A DNA stretch of 64,000 nt from Bacteroidetes bacterium UKL13-3. Lineage in GTDB: Bacteria; Bacteroidota; Bacteroidia; UKL13-3. Below are positions 59,001 through 63,628 of this stretch, in pieces. Under the pieces are notes generated by a model, which worked only from the letters and a program-made list of their open reading frames with translations, did not search any database and was not told the DNA's origin. Within the stretch, counting starts at the first letter, position 1; each line of letters starts with the position of its first letter. A program made the position numbers and the translations under genes. The stretch spans positions 868,001-932,000 of the forward strand of contig CP012155.1 in assembly GCA_001602415.1 (NCBI GenBank). The letters are read 5' to 3'.

Positions 59001-61768
59001 CGAATACAACCATCAACTATGCACCGGGTATATTAACTGCTACCACATGGTACAGAAGATTAACCACGTCAGGCGGTTGCACAGATACAAGTGCAGCTGT
59101 TCAGATAACAGTAAACCCTGCGATAGCAGACAATACAGCAACTGGAAAACAAACCATTTGTACAGGCAGCACAGCATTCGATATTATTGGTTCAACCCCA
59201 ACAGGTGGAACAGGAACATACACGTATAGCTGGCTGAGTTCAACTACAAGTGCAACAGCAGGATTTGGTTTAGCAACTGGAGTAACAACTTCTTCAATCT
59301 ATTCTCCAGGAACAAGAACATCGACAACTTGGTTCAGACGCTTAGTTATATCAGGCGGTTGCACAGATACAAGTGCAGCGGTTCAGATAACAGTAAACCC
59401 TGCGATAGCAGGCAATACAGCAACTGGAAAACAAACCATTTGTTCTGGAAGCACAGCATCAAGTATTATTGGTTCAACCCCAACAGGCGGAACAGGAACG
59501 TATACGTATAGCTGGTTACGTTCAATCACAAGTGCAACAGCAGGATTTGGTTTAGCAACAGGAACGAATACAACCATCAACTATGCACCGGGTATATTAA
59601 TTGTTACCACATGGTACAGAAGATTAACCACATCAGGCGGTTGTACAGATACAAGTGCAGCGGTTCAGATAACAGTAAACCCTGCGATAGCAGGCAATAC
59701 AGCAACTGGAACACAAACCATTTGTACAGGCAGCACAGCATTCGATATTATTGGTTCAGCCCCAACAGGCGGAACAGGAACATACACGTATAGCTGGCTG
59801 AGTTCAACTACAAGTGCAACAGCAGGATTTGCTTTAGCAACTGGAACGAATACAACCATCAACTATGCACCGGGTATATTAACTGCTACCACATGGTACA
59901 GAAGATTAACCACATCAGGCGGTTGTACAGATACAAGTGCAGCGGTTCAGGTAACAGTAACAAGTCCAATAGCAACAAACGTGGCAACGGGTAACCAAAC
60001 TATATGTACTAATTCAACACCATCTGTATTGTCGGGTTCAACAGCAACAGGTGGTAATGGCTCGGTTTACAATTACAGTTGGTTAAGCTCTACCACCAGT
60101 GCAACCGCAGGATTTGTATTAGCAGCAGGAACCAACAATTTGGTTAATTATACATCTTCGGCTTTAACTCAAACTACGTGGTTCAGAAGAGCAGTGTCAT
60201 CAGGAGCTTGTGCTATTGATACAAGTGTGGCTGTTCTAGTAACAGTAAATGCATCCGGAATTTGGACAGGATTGGTAAGTTCAGCATGGTCTAATACAGC
60301 AAACTGGAGTTGTCCGTTAGTTCCAACGTCAACAACAAATGTTACTATACCTTCATCAGGAGTTACCAGCATGCCATTTATAGCGGATGCACAACAAACA
60401 GCTAACCTCACTATTTTAGCAGGTGCAACACTTACCTTAAATGCGAGCTCGTCACAGTTGAGTATTTTCGGAACCACGACCAATAATGGAACGTTTAGCA
60501 ACACCAATGGGAAAGTGGTTTTTGCCGGAAGTGCAACCCAAATAGTACCTACAGGAACATATGCTAAATTGCAAATCAATAATGCTGCAAACGTAACATT
60601 GGCAGGTCCTGTTACAGTTAACGACTCGTTGATTTTGGTTAACGGTAGGGTAAATTTGGGAGCCAACAACCTCATATTAGGTGCTGCGTCATTTGCAACA
60701 TCAGGAAGCAGTAATAGCTATGTTTCAACAAATGGAACAGGAGCGGTTATTGTTCAGAATGTTGGTTCAACCGGAAAAACAGGATCTGTAATATTACCAA
60801 TAGGTAACAGTACATTTAATCCTGCCATCTTAGCAAATACAGGAACAACTGATACCTATACAGCGTGGGTTATTGATAGCGTTACGAATTCATATAGCGG
60901 TTCGGTGCCAACAGGCTTAAAGCTAACCACAGGTGCTGTTAACAGAACATGGATTATTAATGAAGGAGTAGCAGGAGGAAGCAATGCAACAGTTACGTTG
61001 CAATGGTTAGCAACTGACGAATTATCGGGCTTCACTAGAGGTGCATCATATGTTGGAAGGTATAACGGTGCAACATGGACAACCAATCTTATTGCAAATG
61101 CGGCATCGGGTTCAAATCCATACACGCAAACTCGTTCTGGTATTAATGCATTCTCTCCATTTGGAGTTGGAAGCAATGGAACGTTACCTGTTGAGATGTT
61201 GGGCTTCACAGCAAATAAACGCAAAGAAGCAGTGAAAGTAAATTGGGTAACTGCTAGTGAAATCAACAACGATCATTTCATCGTTCAACGTTCGGCTGAT
61301 GGAAAAACATTTGTTGATATTGCCAAGGTAAAAGGAAGTGGAACAACCAATATCCTTTCAAACTATCACCATGTTGATGAGAAAGCAACAGCATACGCAC
61401 AATCTGAAAATGTAACAATACTATATTACAGGTTGATGCAAGTTGATTACGACAATAGTACTGCTCATTCTGATGTTGTTGCCGTGAACATGGCCGTTGA
61501 AACAGATGAAATGCGAGTTGATGTTCATCCTAATCCGTTCACAGATATTACTGGATTAACGGTAAAAGTTATTGCCGATTCAAAATCAACAATTAAAGTA
61601 ACAGATGTTCAGGGACGCTTGGTGTTTGAAAAATCAGTAAACCTCGAACAAGGTACTAATACCATAATTATTGATGAATTGGCAGCTGATGCATACTCAG
61701 GCGTGTATTTTGTAACTGTTATCACACCAAACGAATCAATTGTGAAGCGAATTGTGAAAGGCAAATAG
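38042..61768 (+). CDS. Giant T9SS-secreted repeat protein, adhesin-like (7,908 residues)
   Basis: The protein has an extended signal peptide ending at LNTLHAQ. Residues about 40-965 form a beta-strand-rich region starting with a TWNQSGGGLWTTTTNW motif. Four beta-helix-type modules follow (about residues 968-1941, 1942-2664, 2665-3683 and 3684-4400), full of N-x-I/ITGNTIG turns and closing in PSIGAYE, DIGADAG or DIGSVEF. Then come an Ig-like domain, two diverged repeats, array 1 of 94-residue repeats (4690-5818), three Ig-like domains plus a hybrid repeat (5819-6179), array 2 (6180-7307), one diverged repeat, a second WxG...NW region (from about 7404) and a type A sorting domain (7826-7908, VHPNPF). 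It is Thr/Ser/Gly/Asn-rich with few charges. No enzyme motif was seen. Surface adhesion or gliding is inferred from architecture. The frame is unbroken over 23.7 kb and ends at a strong terminator. Confidence 0.93.
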   Translation: MNQIFTNQRYAKHTLSVLSKSISLKWAMVLLPFFLLNTLHAQTTYTWNQSGGGLWTTTTNWTPNGTPGANDTVIINPSVATPITAVPTGIILGAVRITSSAAVTTTFTASSVGTLNVVQFTIGGTTAANTCTFAFGALTTINIPTGGFFTVNQGGAFSGASAILFTLQSGATLNWARDGGTIPVAGYNANSTINVTGVTSTTVAATTSTWGNLIWNCPNQTVLGNLSSTITAIAGSVTFSNTGTGSFQWGAAPTTAVAGAMSVTNSTITVSGGTGVAYNGGLTLNSGGIINTTAASTFAVTGGNLTVNSGGTINNASATALTVNINGTNNLSVNSGGRVLATSTGTNTFVMNGTTQAITNNGIFTGLNNLTINGTTTLNSDLTVNNLTITSGPTGSLSVASTKTLTVNGTGGIATSSALNNNFLGGLGNVIFTSPINTLTIGGNGPAIQSGSATATIRNSGTITINSPNITLNGGLGQSTGTGFPASFTTGTVTCSTVGGTTITQNTSFFNLTGTTTITIPSGITATVISGGALVMANAASAITVAPTGTLQVNGTVTFGATATITGAGTFTLASGATLSTASTAGITQLTPTGSVQTTTRNYNSAANYNYTVATGNSGDGLPATLTGGTVTTSGATFTLTRTTTFNNLTVTASPFQVGAGITCTINGTYSAAGAFNMTGLGNFTAASGSTLILGSTSPSGVLQTGVAGNIQVSGARTYAPDVNITIAASANATGSGVGGFPSSIGRLTITSSANVTLLQATTVTGLSLQSAANLVTTTTNLLTVTGTANNSVSRTSTGFVNGPMARTFPTSFNTPGVYLFPIGKTASQNFELYNPTVNSSGSITIQVESFGTAPAGGTSSTGLTGSMSTRYWAVSAITGAGSLTGLSNIRVTESNWTTLQKLGLSTTLSGAYTSIGGYTSGNTLLSTSALNTTTISGGVFIGIANSSGLTAGFTAGTYAIGPGSYTGFAGTYTSIGAALQAMSGFSSLAGAVVLELQTDYVPTVETYPINIGNSLPTTLANNITIRPNSGVVVPIAFTSDGTNFANAGVFDFNGGKFVSLDGRPGGTGTSQMISVTNTGNGPAVRFINEAQNDTIRRVVLQSNNPLATTGVVFFSTAIASGTGNNSNGLDFCNINANGINPYGIISGGSSGTANEQNRLNTISNCNIYDFFSDVSSVGANVGIFLSTGSSAFTITGNSIYQTADRTFTNNINGHRGILINSIANNSGNFLITNNFIGGQAPSCGGVSMKYLTASSVISAATNSFFGMQIAQTATLGNTTSIQGNTIQNLRVDGIPASAGPYIFVGIICTAGDINAGTVTGNTIGSGTGTASITVNNNNSTFSAAVAGFDLRGLNTNLQNNTIGSITVSGTSTSAVSAQGISIGSGVTGTLTISGNTIGSGTATFGSGTANSINFTSANMPVQFTAISNAAIPATATPATPITNNIIANITSSSTHHTSFVRGILHSTGSISPAVITGNIVRNFSNANTFPFADNSLNQTSGININAASAVGHVVTNNQIHSLSNTNAASSTGVVGIFFNGTTGYNLISRNFIHSLSASGSQSSIRGIHNFGGNATIQNNMIRLGINPDGTNQTTDLDIQAVRTTSTAAVNLLNNSIYVGGTGVSGALNSFAYYRVGANTLQDSIFNNILVNERSNVSGTGIHFAAVFPAARTATNIISNYNIYRASGTGGALINTGNTFTTSLTFSQYQQSMATFTDLNSGVSTGADIIFTSAKTGRADGTGTNVSLALANPSAANGTGVVVSAMTEDFNGAANRTGVNGQATNIGASNTATSITASEDIFAPVITYPILANRGNANLSVTGITITDQGARIPGIANANRPRFYYRNVSTSSTWASVPASAISGNSYSFTIDYSLLTPTGANLGNTIQYYVVAQDAATAANLSSNPRAGFVGTDVNTVTTAPTTPNSFTIVPSLSGTVNIGGTAAALTGGATYATLTEAIGDMAGGQIIAIRRTNKGSGYTSAPTVVFTGGGGTGAAATAIFAGDSVVSILMTNYGSGYTSAPTISFTGGGGGTGAAGTAVLSGGYEISGATSFNLTSTYNSALENYPIVFPSLAPINANATNTLTIKPASGVTTTISGSVASNSLIRLNGASFLTIDGSNSAGTDRSLTITNASTTAPTAISLVSLGTAAGASNNTIRNCNISTGVNTTLGYGIAIGGATPGTAGSDNDFNVIQNNNITLAAVPIYAIGNASLSATGMDSITIIGNTTDVTTASSLAVIGIRVGNSLNSVITQNTVSAESNSTTSPVGISLETGFINSTVTRNTITKVLATNTGGYGGRGITIGTGTATSNLTISNNVLYGVNGSNWNAFAGSSSMGICIGTIGGSGTLTTTTGGVNLYNNSVNMTGSMGAGSTAATTAALYIGSGASALNIRNNSFVSTQVATNIGQKNYAIFSVAANTAFTNINNNSYFVSNTFNAASAIVGLISATDQSTLAAWRAASAQDANSISSDPLYNAATNLRPQLSSPLIGAGTPISGITTDFLGVTRSGTTPSIGAYENGVDLNPPVITYTNLSTFTSSTTNRVLSATILDSSGVSLSGALMPRIYFRKNSNAWFSDAGALSSGTSKNGTWTFTINATTLSGVTAADTIAYYVIAQDIAATPNVTSVPTTGLVATDVNTVTTPPTSPNVYYVVPSLSGTVNIGGNGTGPSIGNTYASLTEAFGDLSVGRVRAIRVTAGGSGYTSAPTVVFTGGGGTGAAATARFNGSGALSSIVMTNYGSGYTSAPTIAITGGGGGTGATATAILSAGQELTGATTFSLTSTYNTTDTVEAYPIVIPSLTNNGGSTTNTITIMPASGVATSSISGSSTTSSIIDFNGGSNVIIDGRAGGTGPIVLTIENTSATAGASTVRFINEASRDTVRFCNVLGSGTGATTGTILISTTTGANGNDNIGITDCNITNSGANLPINGIFNQGTTTTNATFNNGLFVNNNNISNYFNATAASTGIQCQTGTGENIITNNRFFQTATRTNTTAAVHRAIWVTPNSGVLTTGSSNVITGNYIGGNAADGTGTYTITGATTHTFLGMDFSVGFAASTSVQNNTITNINFNTASTSAQAFTGIVIANGNVNVGNSTANTIGSTTTNGAITFTTSGNIGGVTGINIIGGATSVDTIQNNIVSGIDINGSTVSVCNSFNGIVSTTPATVLITGNTIGSGTLANSINVVTASTSGSICPMRGIQTTGGTNVTISNNLIANLTTNLAATGTQASTLTGIASSGTTPNTTITGNTIRNLSTAAQVTNNGVASSALLGISVSTSAGTANVTNNTVHSLLLSGAATTGTVTATGIIFSGTAGTVSKNIIHSIDLTAVNNAAVISGIVQSTGTATYSNNMIRLGIKPDGTDLTTGALISGITKSNATNNNFFFNSVYIGGANVVSSTNTFAFRRISTGTDSLYNNILVNERSNASGSGKNYAIVLNATTTMRSDYNIFRASGTGAVFSSLNGGTNDSTSFQSYRVGLGLTQDMNSGVGNPNFANATGNASAVNLKVSGTTPAEGVGFPIASITDDREGDIRSSNTPTDIGADAGNYTASDIYTPIITYTNLVNSGSTSNRTLVATLTDVGTGVSSARVWFRRSAPSATAWASVAGSLSAGTANNGTWSFTIDYSQLSLTPVAGEVYQYYVVAQDGAGSPNIWYQPVAGALHSDVSTQTTAPTTPSNYTILSPLGSTTFTVGSGGTYPTLTGSGGLFEAINAASLAGNSTAQIISDITEPGTVPLTNAGMSGFTLTITPDASLRTLSAGITTAMIDINGAQGVIIDGGASKNLVLRNAIGSTPDATVGATIQFRGGASNDTLRNCIVEGNASTATIGTVMFGTGVNSNIVLTRNRIRSANASITNLPANALYSNTATNSRLFIGSADAADSNMIHDFTNAGILFSSVGDSIRIRNNQLFERVGVAAHTYVSIGTGNAHTVSNNSIYQVGGVAHSGTITGISVTGSGNGHTIDANSIGGSNIARGGTPLSTTGTVTIIVANVGSTTTTNITSNSISNLLSTSTSSNNSIISSSSGNITIGGSAIAGNTIGGLISGDITASNTIDGILYTGAGIVNISFNTIQNITYADPDFEKLSGIFVSSNQTSAIASAATATITNNTISGLTYNTSATTNSGVFFPYGIYISVNTSGNSISNNQIFNYSLANASGGLPFSGIFVTGTTGINVNANRIYGITSASTQTTTSAPTIRGIQIAGGAGTYSNNQITLNTNTASTQPLLRGIELIGTGAVNVFYNSVFIGGNAAANNNTYAYLRTASSGTQNVRNNIFYNNRSGLGSHYAIGSVAGTVVGLTNTNNFMVAPSANAIGEVPTGTARTLATWNSSTNGNTTNLAYDSSIVTSSALFPSFSSGNLTPNLCYVNNTGTPVTTTVDFAGNTRSTTTPDIGSVEFSTASGFPSVTTQPITPAVVCSGNGVATLTAVGSGINNIVTYRWQVRPASTWLTIGQDSSVYAGAGTGTLTITNPSSVYNNYQYRCIVGGSCSPADTTVARTLTINPLIASNTVTSAQSIITGLIPSSLTGSTPTGGDGSTYSYQWQSSTTSASAGFTDASGTSTTQNYAPSALTATTWYRRIANSGGCSDTSLAIQISVFPVITGNTVSSNQIICNATTPSAITGSTPSGGNASYSYQWIVSTTNATSGFSNATGKSTNQNYSPGSLTATAWYRRVVSSVGGIDTSAVMQVVVNPVIADNTATGKQTICTGSTAFDIIGSTPKGGTGTYTYSWLSSTTSATAGFAAIKGSNTTINYAPGILTATTWYRRLTTSGGCTDTSAAVEVTVNPAIADNTATGKQTICSGSTASSIIGSTPTGGTGTYTYSWLSSITSATAGFAAIKGSNTTINYAPGILTATTWYRRLTTSGGCTDTSAAVEVTVNPAIADNTATGKQTICSGSTAASIIGSTPTGGTGTYTYSWLSSITSATAGFAAIKGSNTTINYAPGILTATTWYRRLTTSGGCTDTSAAVEVTVNPAIADNTATGKQTICSGSTASSIIGSTPTGGTGTYTYSWLSSITSATAGFAAIKGSNTTINYAPGILTATTWYRRLTTSGGCTDTSAAVEVTVNPAIADNTATGKQTICSGSTASSIIGSTPTGGTGTYTYSWLSSTTSATAGFAAIKGSNTTINYAPGILTATTWYRRLTTSGGCTDTSAAVEVTVNPAIADNTATGKQTICTGSTASSIIGSTPTGGTGTYTYSWLSSTTSATAGFAAIKGSNTTINYAPGILTVTTWYRRLTTSGGCTDTSAAVQITVNPAIAGNTATGTQTICSGSTAASIIGSTPTGGTGTYTYSWLRSITSATAGFGLATGTNTTINYAPGILIVTTWYRRLTTSGGCTDTSAAVQITVNPAIAGNTATGTQTICTGSTAFDIIGSAPTGGTGTYTYSWLSSTTSATAGFGLATGVTTSSIYSPGTRTSTTWFRRLVISGGCTDTSAAVQITVNPAIAGNTATGTQTICTGSTASSIIGSTPTGGTGTYTYSWLSSTTSATAGFAAIKGSNTTINYAPGILTATTWYRRLTTSGGCTDTSAAVEVTVNPAIADNTATGTQTICTGSTASSIIGSTPTGGTGTYTYSWLSSTTSATAGFAAIKGSNTTINYAPGILTATTWYRRLTTSGGCTDTSAAVEVTVNPAIADNTATGKQTICTGSTASSIIGSTPTGGTGTYTYSWLSSTTSATAGFAAIKGSNTTINYAPGILTVTTWYRRLTTSGGCTDTSAAVQITVNPAIAGNTATGTQTICSGSTAASIIGSTPTGGTGTYTYSWLSSTTSPSIGFTLAAGTNNSSDYAPQPLTQTTWFRRVVSSGVCSADTSAAIAISVNLNITASVSVSATATSVCGPGSITFTASPTNGGTTPAYQWKLNGVNAGTNSNTYTLTTPLVDDSVYAVLTSNATPCLANVTANSNAIKLTNSTITPSVSISVPDSFICSGNSTTFTAIPTNGGSSPTFQWKKNGVNVGTNLNTYTDNNLLAGDSIVVVLTSNATCLSSTTATSNFIRMSIRIATAISVHPVGISRCIGSSASLSVSAIGDGVRTYQWRKNGVNIIGANAASFNLPAVALIDSGSYTVIVTANCGSDTSLVGYLTITAPVTNNSISGTQSICFGNSVSQLSGALPSGGNGNNYSYLWQSSTISSSAGFTAVAGTNNSLNYKPNSLSQTTWFRRVTSSGVCTPDTSAAVEVTVNPAIADNTATGKQTICTGSTASSIIGSTPTGGTGTYTYSWLSSITSATAGFAAIKGSNTTINYAPGILTATTWYRRLTTSGGCTDTSAAVQITVNPAIADNTATGKQTICTGSTASSIIGSTPTGGTGTYTYSWLSSTTSATAGFAAIKGSNTTINYAPGILTATTWYRRLTTSGGCTDTSAAVQITVNPAIADNTATGKQTICSGSTASSIIGSTPTGGTGTYTYSWLRSITSATAGFGLATGTNTTINYAPGILIVTTWYRRLTTSGGCTDTSAAVQITVNPAIAGNTATGTQTICSGSTAFDIIGSAPTGGTGTYTYSWLSSTTSATAGFGLATGVTTSSIYSPGTRTSTTWFRRLVISGGCTDTSAAVQITVNPAIAGNTATGTQTICTGSTASSIIGSTPTGGTGTYTYSWLSSTTSATAGFAAIKGSNTTINYAPGILTATTWYRRLTTSGGCTDTSAAVQITVNPAIAGNTATGTQTICTGSTAFDIIGSAPTGGTGTYTYSWLSSTTSATAGFALATGTNTTINYAPGILTATTWYRRLTTSGGCTDTSAAVQITVNPAIAGNTATGTQTICSGSTAFDIIGSAPTGGTGTYTYSWLSSTTSATAGFGLATGVTTSSIYSPGTRTSTTWFRRLVISGGCTDTSAAVQITVNPAIAGNTATGTQTICTGSTASSIIGSTPTGGTGTYTYSWLSSTTSATAGFAAIKGSNTTINYAPGILTATTWYRRLTTSGGCTDTSAAVQITVNPAIADNTATGKQTICTGSTASSIIGSTPTGGTGTYTYSWLSSITSATAGFAAIKGTNTTINYAPGILTATTWYRRLTTSGGCTDTSAAVQITVNPAIADNTATGKQTICTGSTAFDIIGSTPTGGTGTYTYSWLSSTTSATAGFGLATGVTTSSIYSPGTRTSTTWFRRLVISGGCTDTSAAVQITVNPAIAGNTATGKQTICSGSTASSIIGSTPTGGTGTYTYSWLRSITSATAGFGLATGTNTTINYAPGILIVTTWYRRLTTSGGCTDTSAAVQITVNPAIAGNTATGTQTICTGSTAFDIIGSAPTGGTGTYTYSWLSSTTSATAGFALATGTNTTINYAPGILTATTWYRRLTTSGGCTDTSAAVQVTVTSPIATNVATGNQTICTNSTPSVLSGSTATGGNGSVYNYSWLSSTTSATAGFVLAAGTNNLVNYTSSALTQTTWFRRAVSSGACAIDTSVAVLVTVNASGIWTGLVSSAWSNTANWSCPLVPTSTTNVTIPSSGVTSMPFIADAQQTANLTILAGATLTLNASSSQLSIFGTTTNNGTFSNTNGKVVFAGSATQIVPTGTYAKLQINNAANVTLAGPVTVNDSLILVNGRVNLGANNLILGAASFATSGSSNSYVSTNGTGAVIVQNVGSTGKTGSVILPIGNSTFNPAILANTGTTDTYTAWVIDSVTNSYSGSVPTGLKLTTGAVNRTWIINEGVAGGSNATVTLQWLATDELSGFTRGASYVGRYNGATWTTNLIANAASGSNPYTQTRSGINAFSPFGVGSNGTLPVEMLGFTANKRKEAVKVNWVTASEINNDHFIVQRSADGKTFVDIAKVKGSGTTNILSNYHHVDEKATAYAQSENVTILYYRLMQVDYDNSTAHSDVVAVNMAVETDEMRVDVHPNPFTDITGLTVKVIADSKSTIKVTDVQGRLVFEKSVNLEQGTNTIIIDELAADAYSGVYFVTVITPNESIVKRIVKGK
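43973..44180 (+). repeat. GSGYTSAPT motif pair in module B
   Basis: GSGYTSAPTVVFTGGGGTGA and, about 35 residues later, GSGYTSAPTISFTGGGGGTG form a two-copy glycine-rich repeat. An equivalent pair is at 46142-46351 in module C. Confidence 0.8.
46142..46351 (+). repeat. GSGYTSAPT motif pair in module C
   Basis: GSGYTSAPTVVFTGGGGTGA and GSGYTSAPTIAITGGGGGTG, at the same spacing and phase as in module B, set at the start of a beta-helix. Confidence 0.8.
52109..55495 (+). repeat. Tandem array 1: twelve 94-residue (282-bp) repeats
   Basis: Units start every 282 bp from 52109; the twelfth has one extra codon and a diverged second half. Consensus landmarks: PAIADNTATGKQTICSGSTA, GGTGTYTYSWLSS, TTWYRRLTTSGGCTDTSAAV. 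Variants occur at fixed places (D/G, K/T, SSII/ASII/FDII, AAIKG/GLATG). A block of about 640 bp at 53291-53928 is repeated, identical by eye, at 54701-55338 (offset 1,410 bp = 5 units). Units look like extracellular Ig/PKD-type domains of Bacteroidota adhesins. Confidence 0.95.
56579..59962 (+). repeat. Tandem array 2: twelve 94-residue (282-bp) repeats
   Basis: Twelve units, all exactly 282 bp, of the same repeat as array 1. Nearly all end in VQITVN, whereas array 1 begins with VEVTVN units. A variant with GVTTSSIYSPGTRTSTTWFRR recurs as units 4, 7 and 10, so a three-unit (846-bp) period is visible; units 6 and 12 match at an offset of 1,692 bp. The variant also occurs once in array 1 (unit 8). 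Confidence 0.95.
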
Positions 61769-61788
61769 ATTTAATAAGAGTTATCTGT

Positions 61789-61830
61789 ACAAAAAGAGGA
61801 GTAGGGAAACTTACTCCTCTTTTTGTATTT
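61789..61830 (+). terminator. Terminator of the giant gene
   Basis: acaaaaagaggagta and tactcctctttttgt form a long, nearly perfect hairpin with a 7-8 base loop, ending T-rich. Confidence 0.92.
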
Positions 61831-61898
61831 TTATGCCGATGAATAGCTTGATTCAATTTCAATATTAACTAAAATAGAAAACTAACGATTTCGCTCAA

Positions 61899-62096
61899 AT
61901 GCAATTTGGTTTCGAACAATGTCCTTACTGTGGTAATTCTTTCGGATTTGTATACATCCACGGTCACTACCAATGCAAACGTTGCCATCAAAATGTAATG
62001 CCTTGTTGTGGTGGTGAACAAGAGATTATAAAAGATGAAGATCAGAAGAAATCGACTGATAGTCAAAATGCTTCGGAAGAGTCAAGCAGAAGATAA
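61899..62096 (+). CDS. Small zinc-ribbon protein
   Basis: A 65-residue cytoplasmic protein with CPYC at residues 8-11 and CKRC about 18 residues later, a treble-clef or zinc-ribbon spacing, then a CCGG pair and an acidic/polar tail (KDEDQKKSTDSQNASEESS). I do not recognise a named family. It lies 82 bp before sufB on the same strand. A link to Fe-S assembly is only positional; a promoter-like TACATTCG between them suggests separate starts. Confidence 0.7.
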   Translation: MQFGFEQCPYCGNSFGFVYIHGHYQCKRCHQNVMPCCGGEQEIIKDEDQKKSTDSQNASEESSRR

Positions 62097-62159
62097 AACT
62101 TCTTACATCTTTTATTGTATTTAATTTAGACTAATTATAGATAAGTAAAAAACTTGTCT

Positions 62160-62167
62160 TACATTCG
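62160..62167 (+). promoter_or_regulatory. Candidate -7 box for sufB
   Basis: TACATTCG followed by C, identical to the octamer before the S46 gene, lies 12 bp from the sufB start, giving a very short leader. No -33 TTTG was found. Confidence 0.35.
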
Positions 62168-62178
62168 CACACTAAATT

Positions 62179-63624
62179 ATGGCAGAAGAAGTAGATATTA
62201 TAGATCAAGTGGTTGGCCAAGAATACAAGTATGGCTTTACCACCAATATAGAGATGGATACAGCTCCAATGGGGCTTACCGAGGATACCATCCGTTTTAT
62301 TTCGGCAAAAAAAAATGAGCCCGAATGGATGTTGGAATACAGGTTAAAAGCCTACAAATATTGGCTTACCTTACCCGATCCGAATTGGCAAAATTTTCAC
62401 TATCCCCCGATTAATTATCAGGATATTATTTTTTATGCTGCCCCCAAGGAGAAAATTAAATTAGATAGTCTTGATCAGGTAGATCCGGAGTTGCTTAAAA
62501 CTTTCGAAAAGTTGGGTATTTCTTTAACTGAGCAAAAGCGATTGACCGGAGTAGCAGTTGATGCTGTATTTGATTCGGTTTCTATTGCTACTACTTTCAA
62601 AGATCAACTGAAAGAAAAAGGTGTGATTTTTTGCTCAATGAGCGAGGCTATACATGAACATCCTGAGTTGGTAAAAAAATACCTAAGTTCGGTGGTTCCC
62701 CATACCGATAATTTCTTCGCGGCCTTAAACTCGGCTGTGTTCAGTGATGGATCATTTGTGTACATTCCAAAAGGTGTTCGTTGTCCAATGGAATTATCTA
62801 CCTACTTCCGTATCAATGCCGAAAATACAGGTCAGTTTGAGCGCACACTTATCATTGCCGATGAAGGCGCTTACGTGAGTTACCTCGAGGGTTGTACTGC
62901 CCCGATGCGTGATGAAAATCAATTGCACGCAGCAGTGGTAGAACTTGTAGCTCTGGATAATGCCGAAATCAAATATTCAACGGTACAAAATTGGTACCCT
63001 GGTGATAAAGAAGGCAAAGGCGGTATCTATAATTTTGTAACCAAACGTGGAATATGTCTTGGTGATCATGCTAAAATCAGCTGGACGCAAGTCGAAACAG
63101 GATCAGCCATCACATGGAAATATCCTAGTTGTATACTAAAGGGCGATTATTCGGTGGGAGAATTTTTCTCTGTTGCCGTTACAAACAACATGCAACAAGC
63201 CGATACCGGTACCAAAATGATTCATATCGGTAAACATACAAAGAGTCGCATCGTATCAAAAGGAATATCAGCAGGTAAATCCCATAATACATACAGAGGT
63301 TTAGTGAAGGTAAATAAAAAGGCTGAAAAAGCTCGTAACTACACACAATGCGATAGTATGTTAATTGGCGATCGAAGTGGAGCGCATACGTTTCCATATA
63401 TCGAAATCAATAATAAATCGGCAATGGTGGAGCACGAGGCCAGCACAAGTAAAATTGGAGAAGATCAGATCTTTTACTGCAACCAACGTGGTATTGGAAC
63501 TGAAGAAGCTATCGGACTAATCGTGAATGGTTTTTGCCGTGAAGTATTAAACCAATTACCCATGGAATTTGCAGTAGAAGCTCAAAAATTACTGGCAGTT
63601 TCCCTAGAAGGGTCAGTAGGATAG
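62179..63624 (+). CDS. sufB: Fe-S cluster assembly scaffold SufB
   Basis: A 481-residue cytoplasmic protein, normal length. Family motifs include [17 protein letters not shown] near residue 70, [29 protein letters not shown], and [20 protein letters not shown] near the C-terminus. The beta-helical core carries the conserved Cys and His/Glu residues for Fe-S assembly with SufC and SufD. sufC follows, the usual order. The two genes are separated by a 134-bp repeat-derived hairpin region, unusual for a suf operon. Confidence 0.97.
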   Translation: MAEEVDIIDQVVGQEYKYGFTTNIEMDTAPMGLTEDTIRFISAKKNEPEWMLEYRLKAYKYWLTLPDPNWQNFHYPPINYQDIIFYAAPKEKIKLDSLDQVDPELLKTFEKLGISLTEQKRLTGVAVDAVFDSVSIATTFKDQLKEKGVIFCSMSEAIHEHPELVKKYLSSVVPHTDNFFAALNSAVFSDGSFVYIPKGVRCPMELSTYFRINAENTGQFERTLIIADEGAYVSYLEGCTAPMRDENQLHAAVVELVALDNAEIKYSTVQNWYPGDKEGKGGIYNFVTKRGICLGDHAKISWTQVETGSAITWKYPSCILKGDYSVGEFFSVAVTNNMQQADTGTKMIHIGKHTKSRIVSKGISAGKSHNTYRGLVKVNKKAEKARNYTQCDSMLIGDRSGAHTFPYIEINNKSAMVEHEASTSKIGEDQIFYCNQRGIGTEEAIGLIVNGFCREVLNQLPMEFAVEAQKLLAVSLEGSVG

Positions 63625-63628
63625 AAGA

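Noticed and set aside
53419-59862. Many open frames of 60-93 codons in other frames and on the minus strand within the arrays
   Set aside because: They repeat with the 282-bp period, have no start signals or domains, and are shadows of the biased codon use of the giant gene.
52109-59962. Regularly spaced repeats suggesting a CRISPR or satellite
   Set aside because: The units are contiguous, 282 bp long, in frame and without spacers; they encode protein domains.
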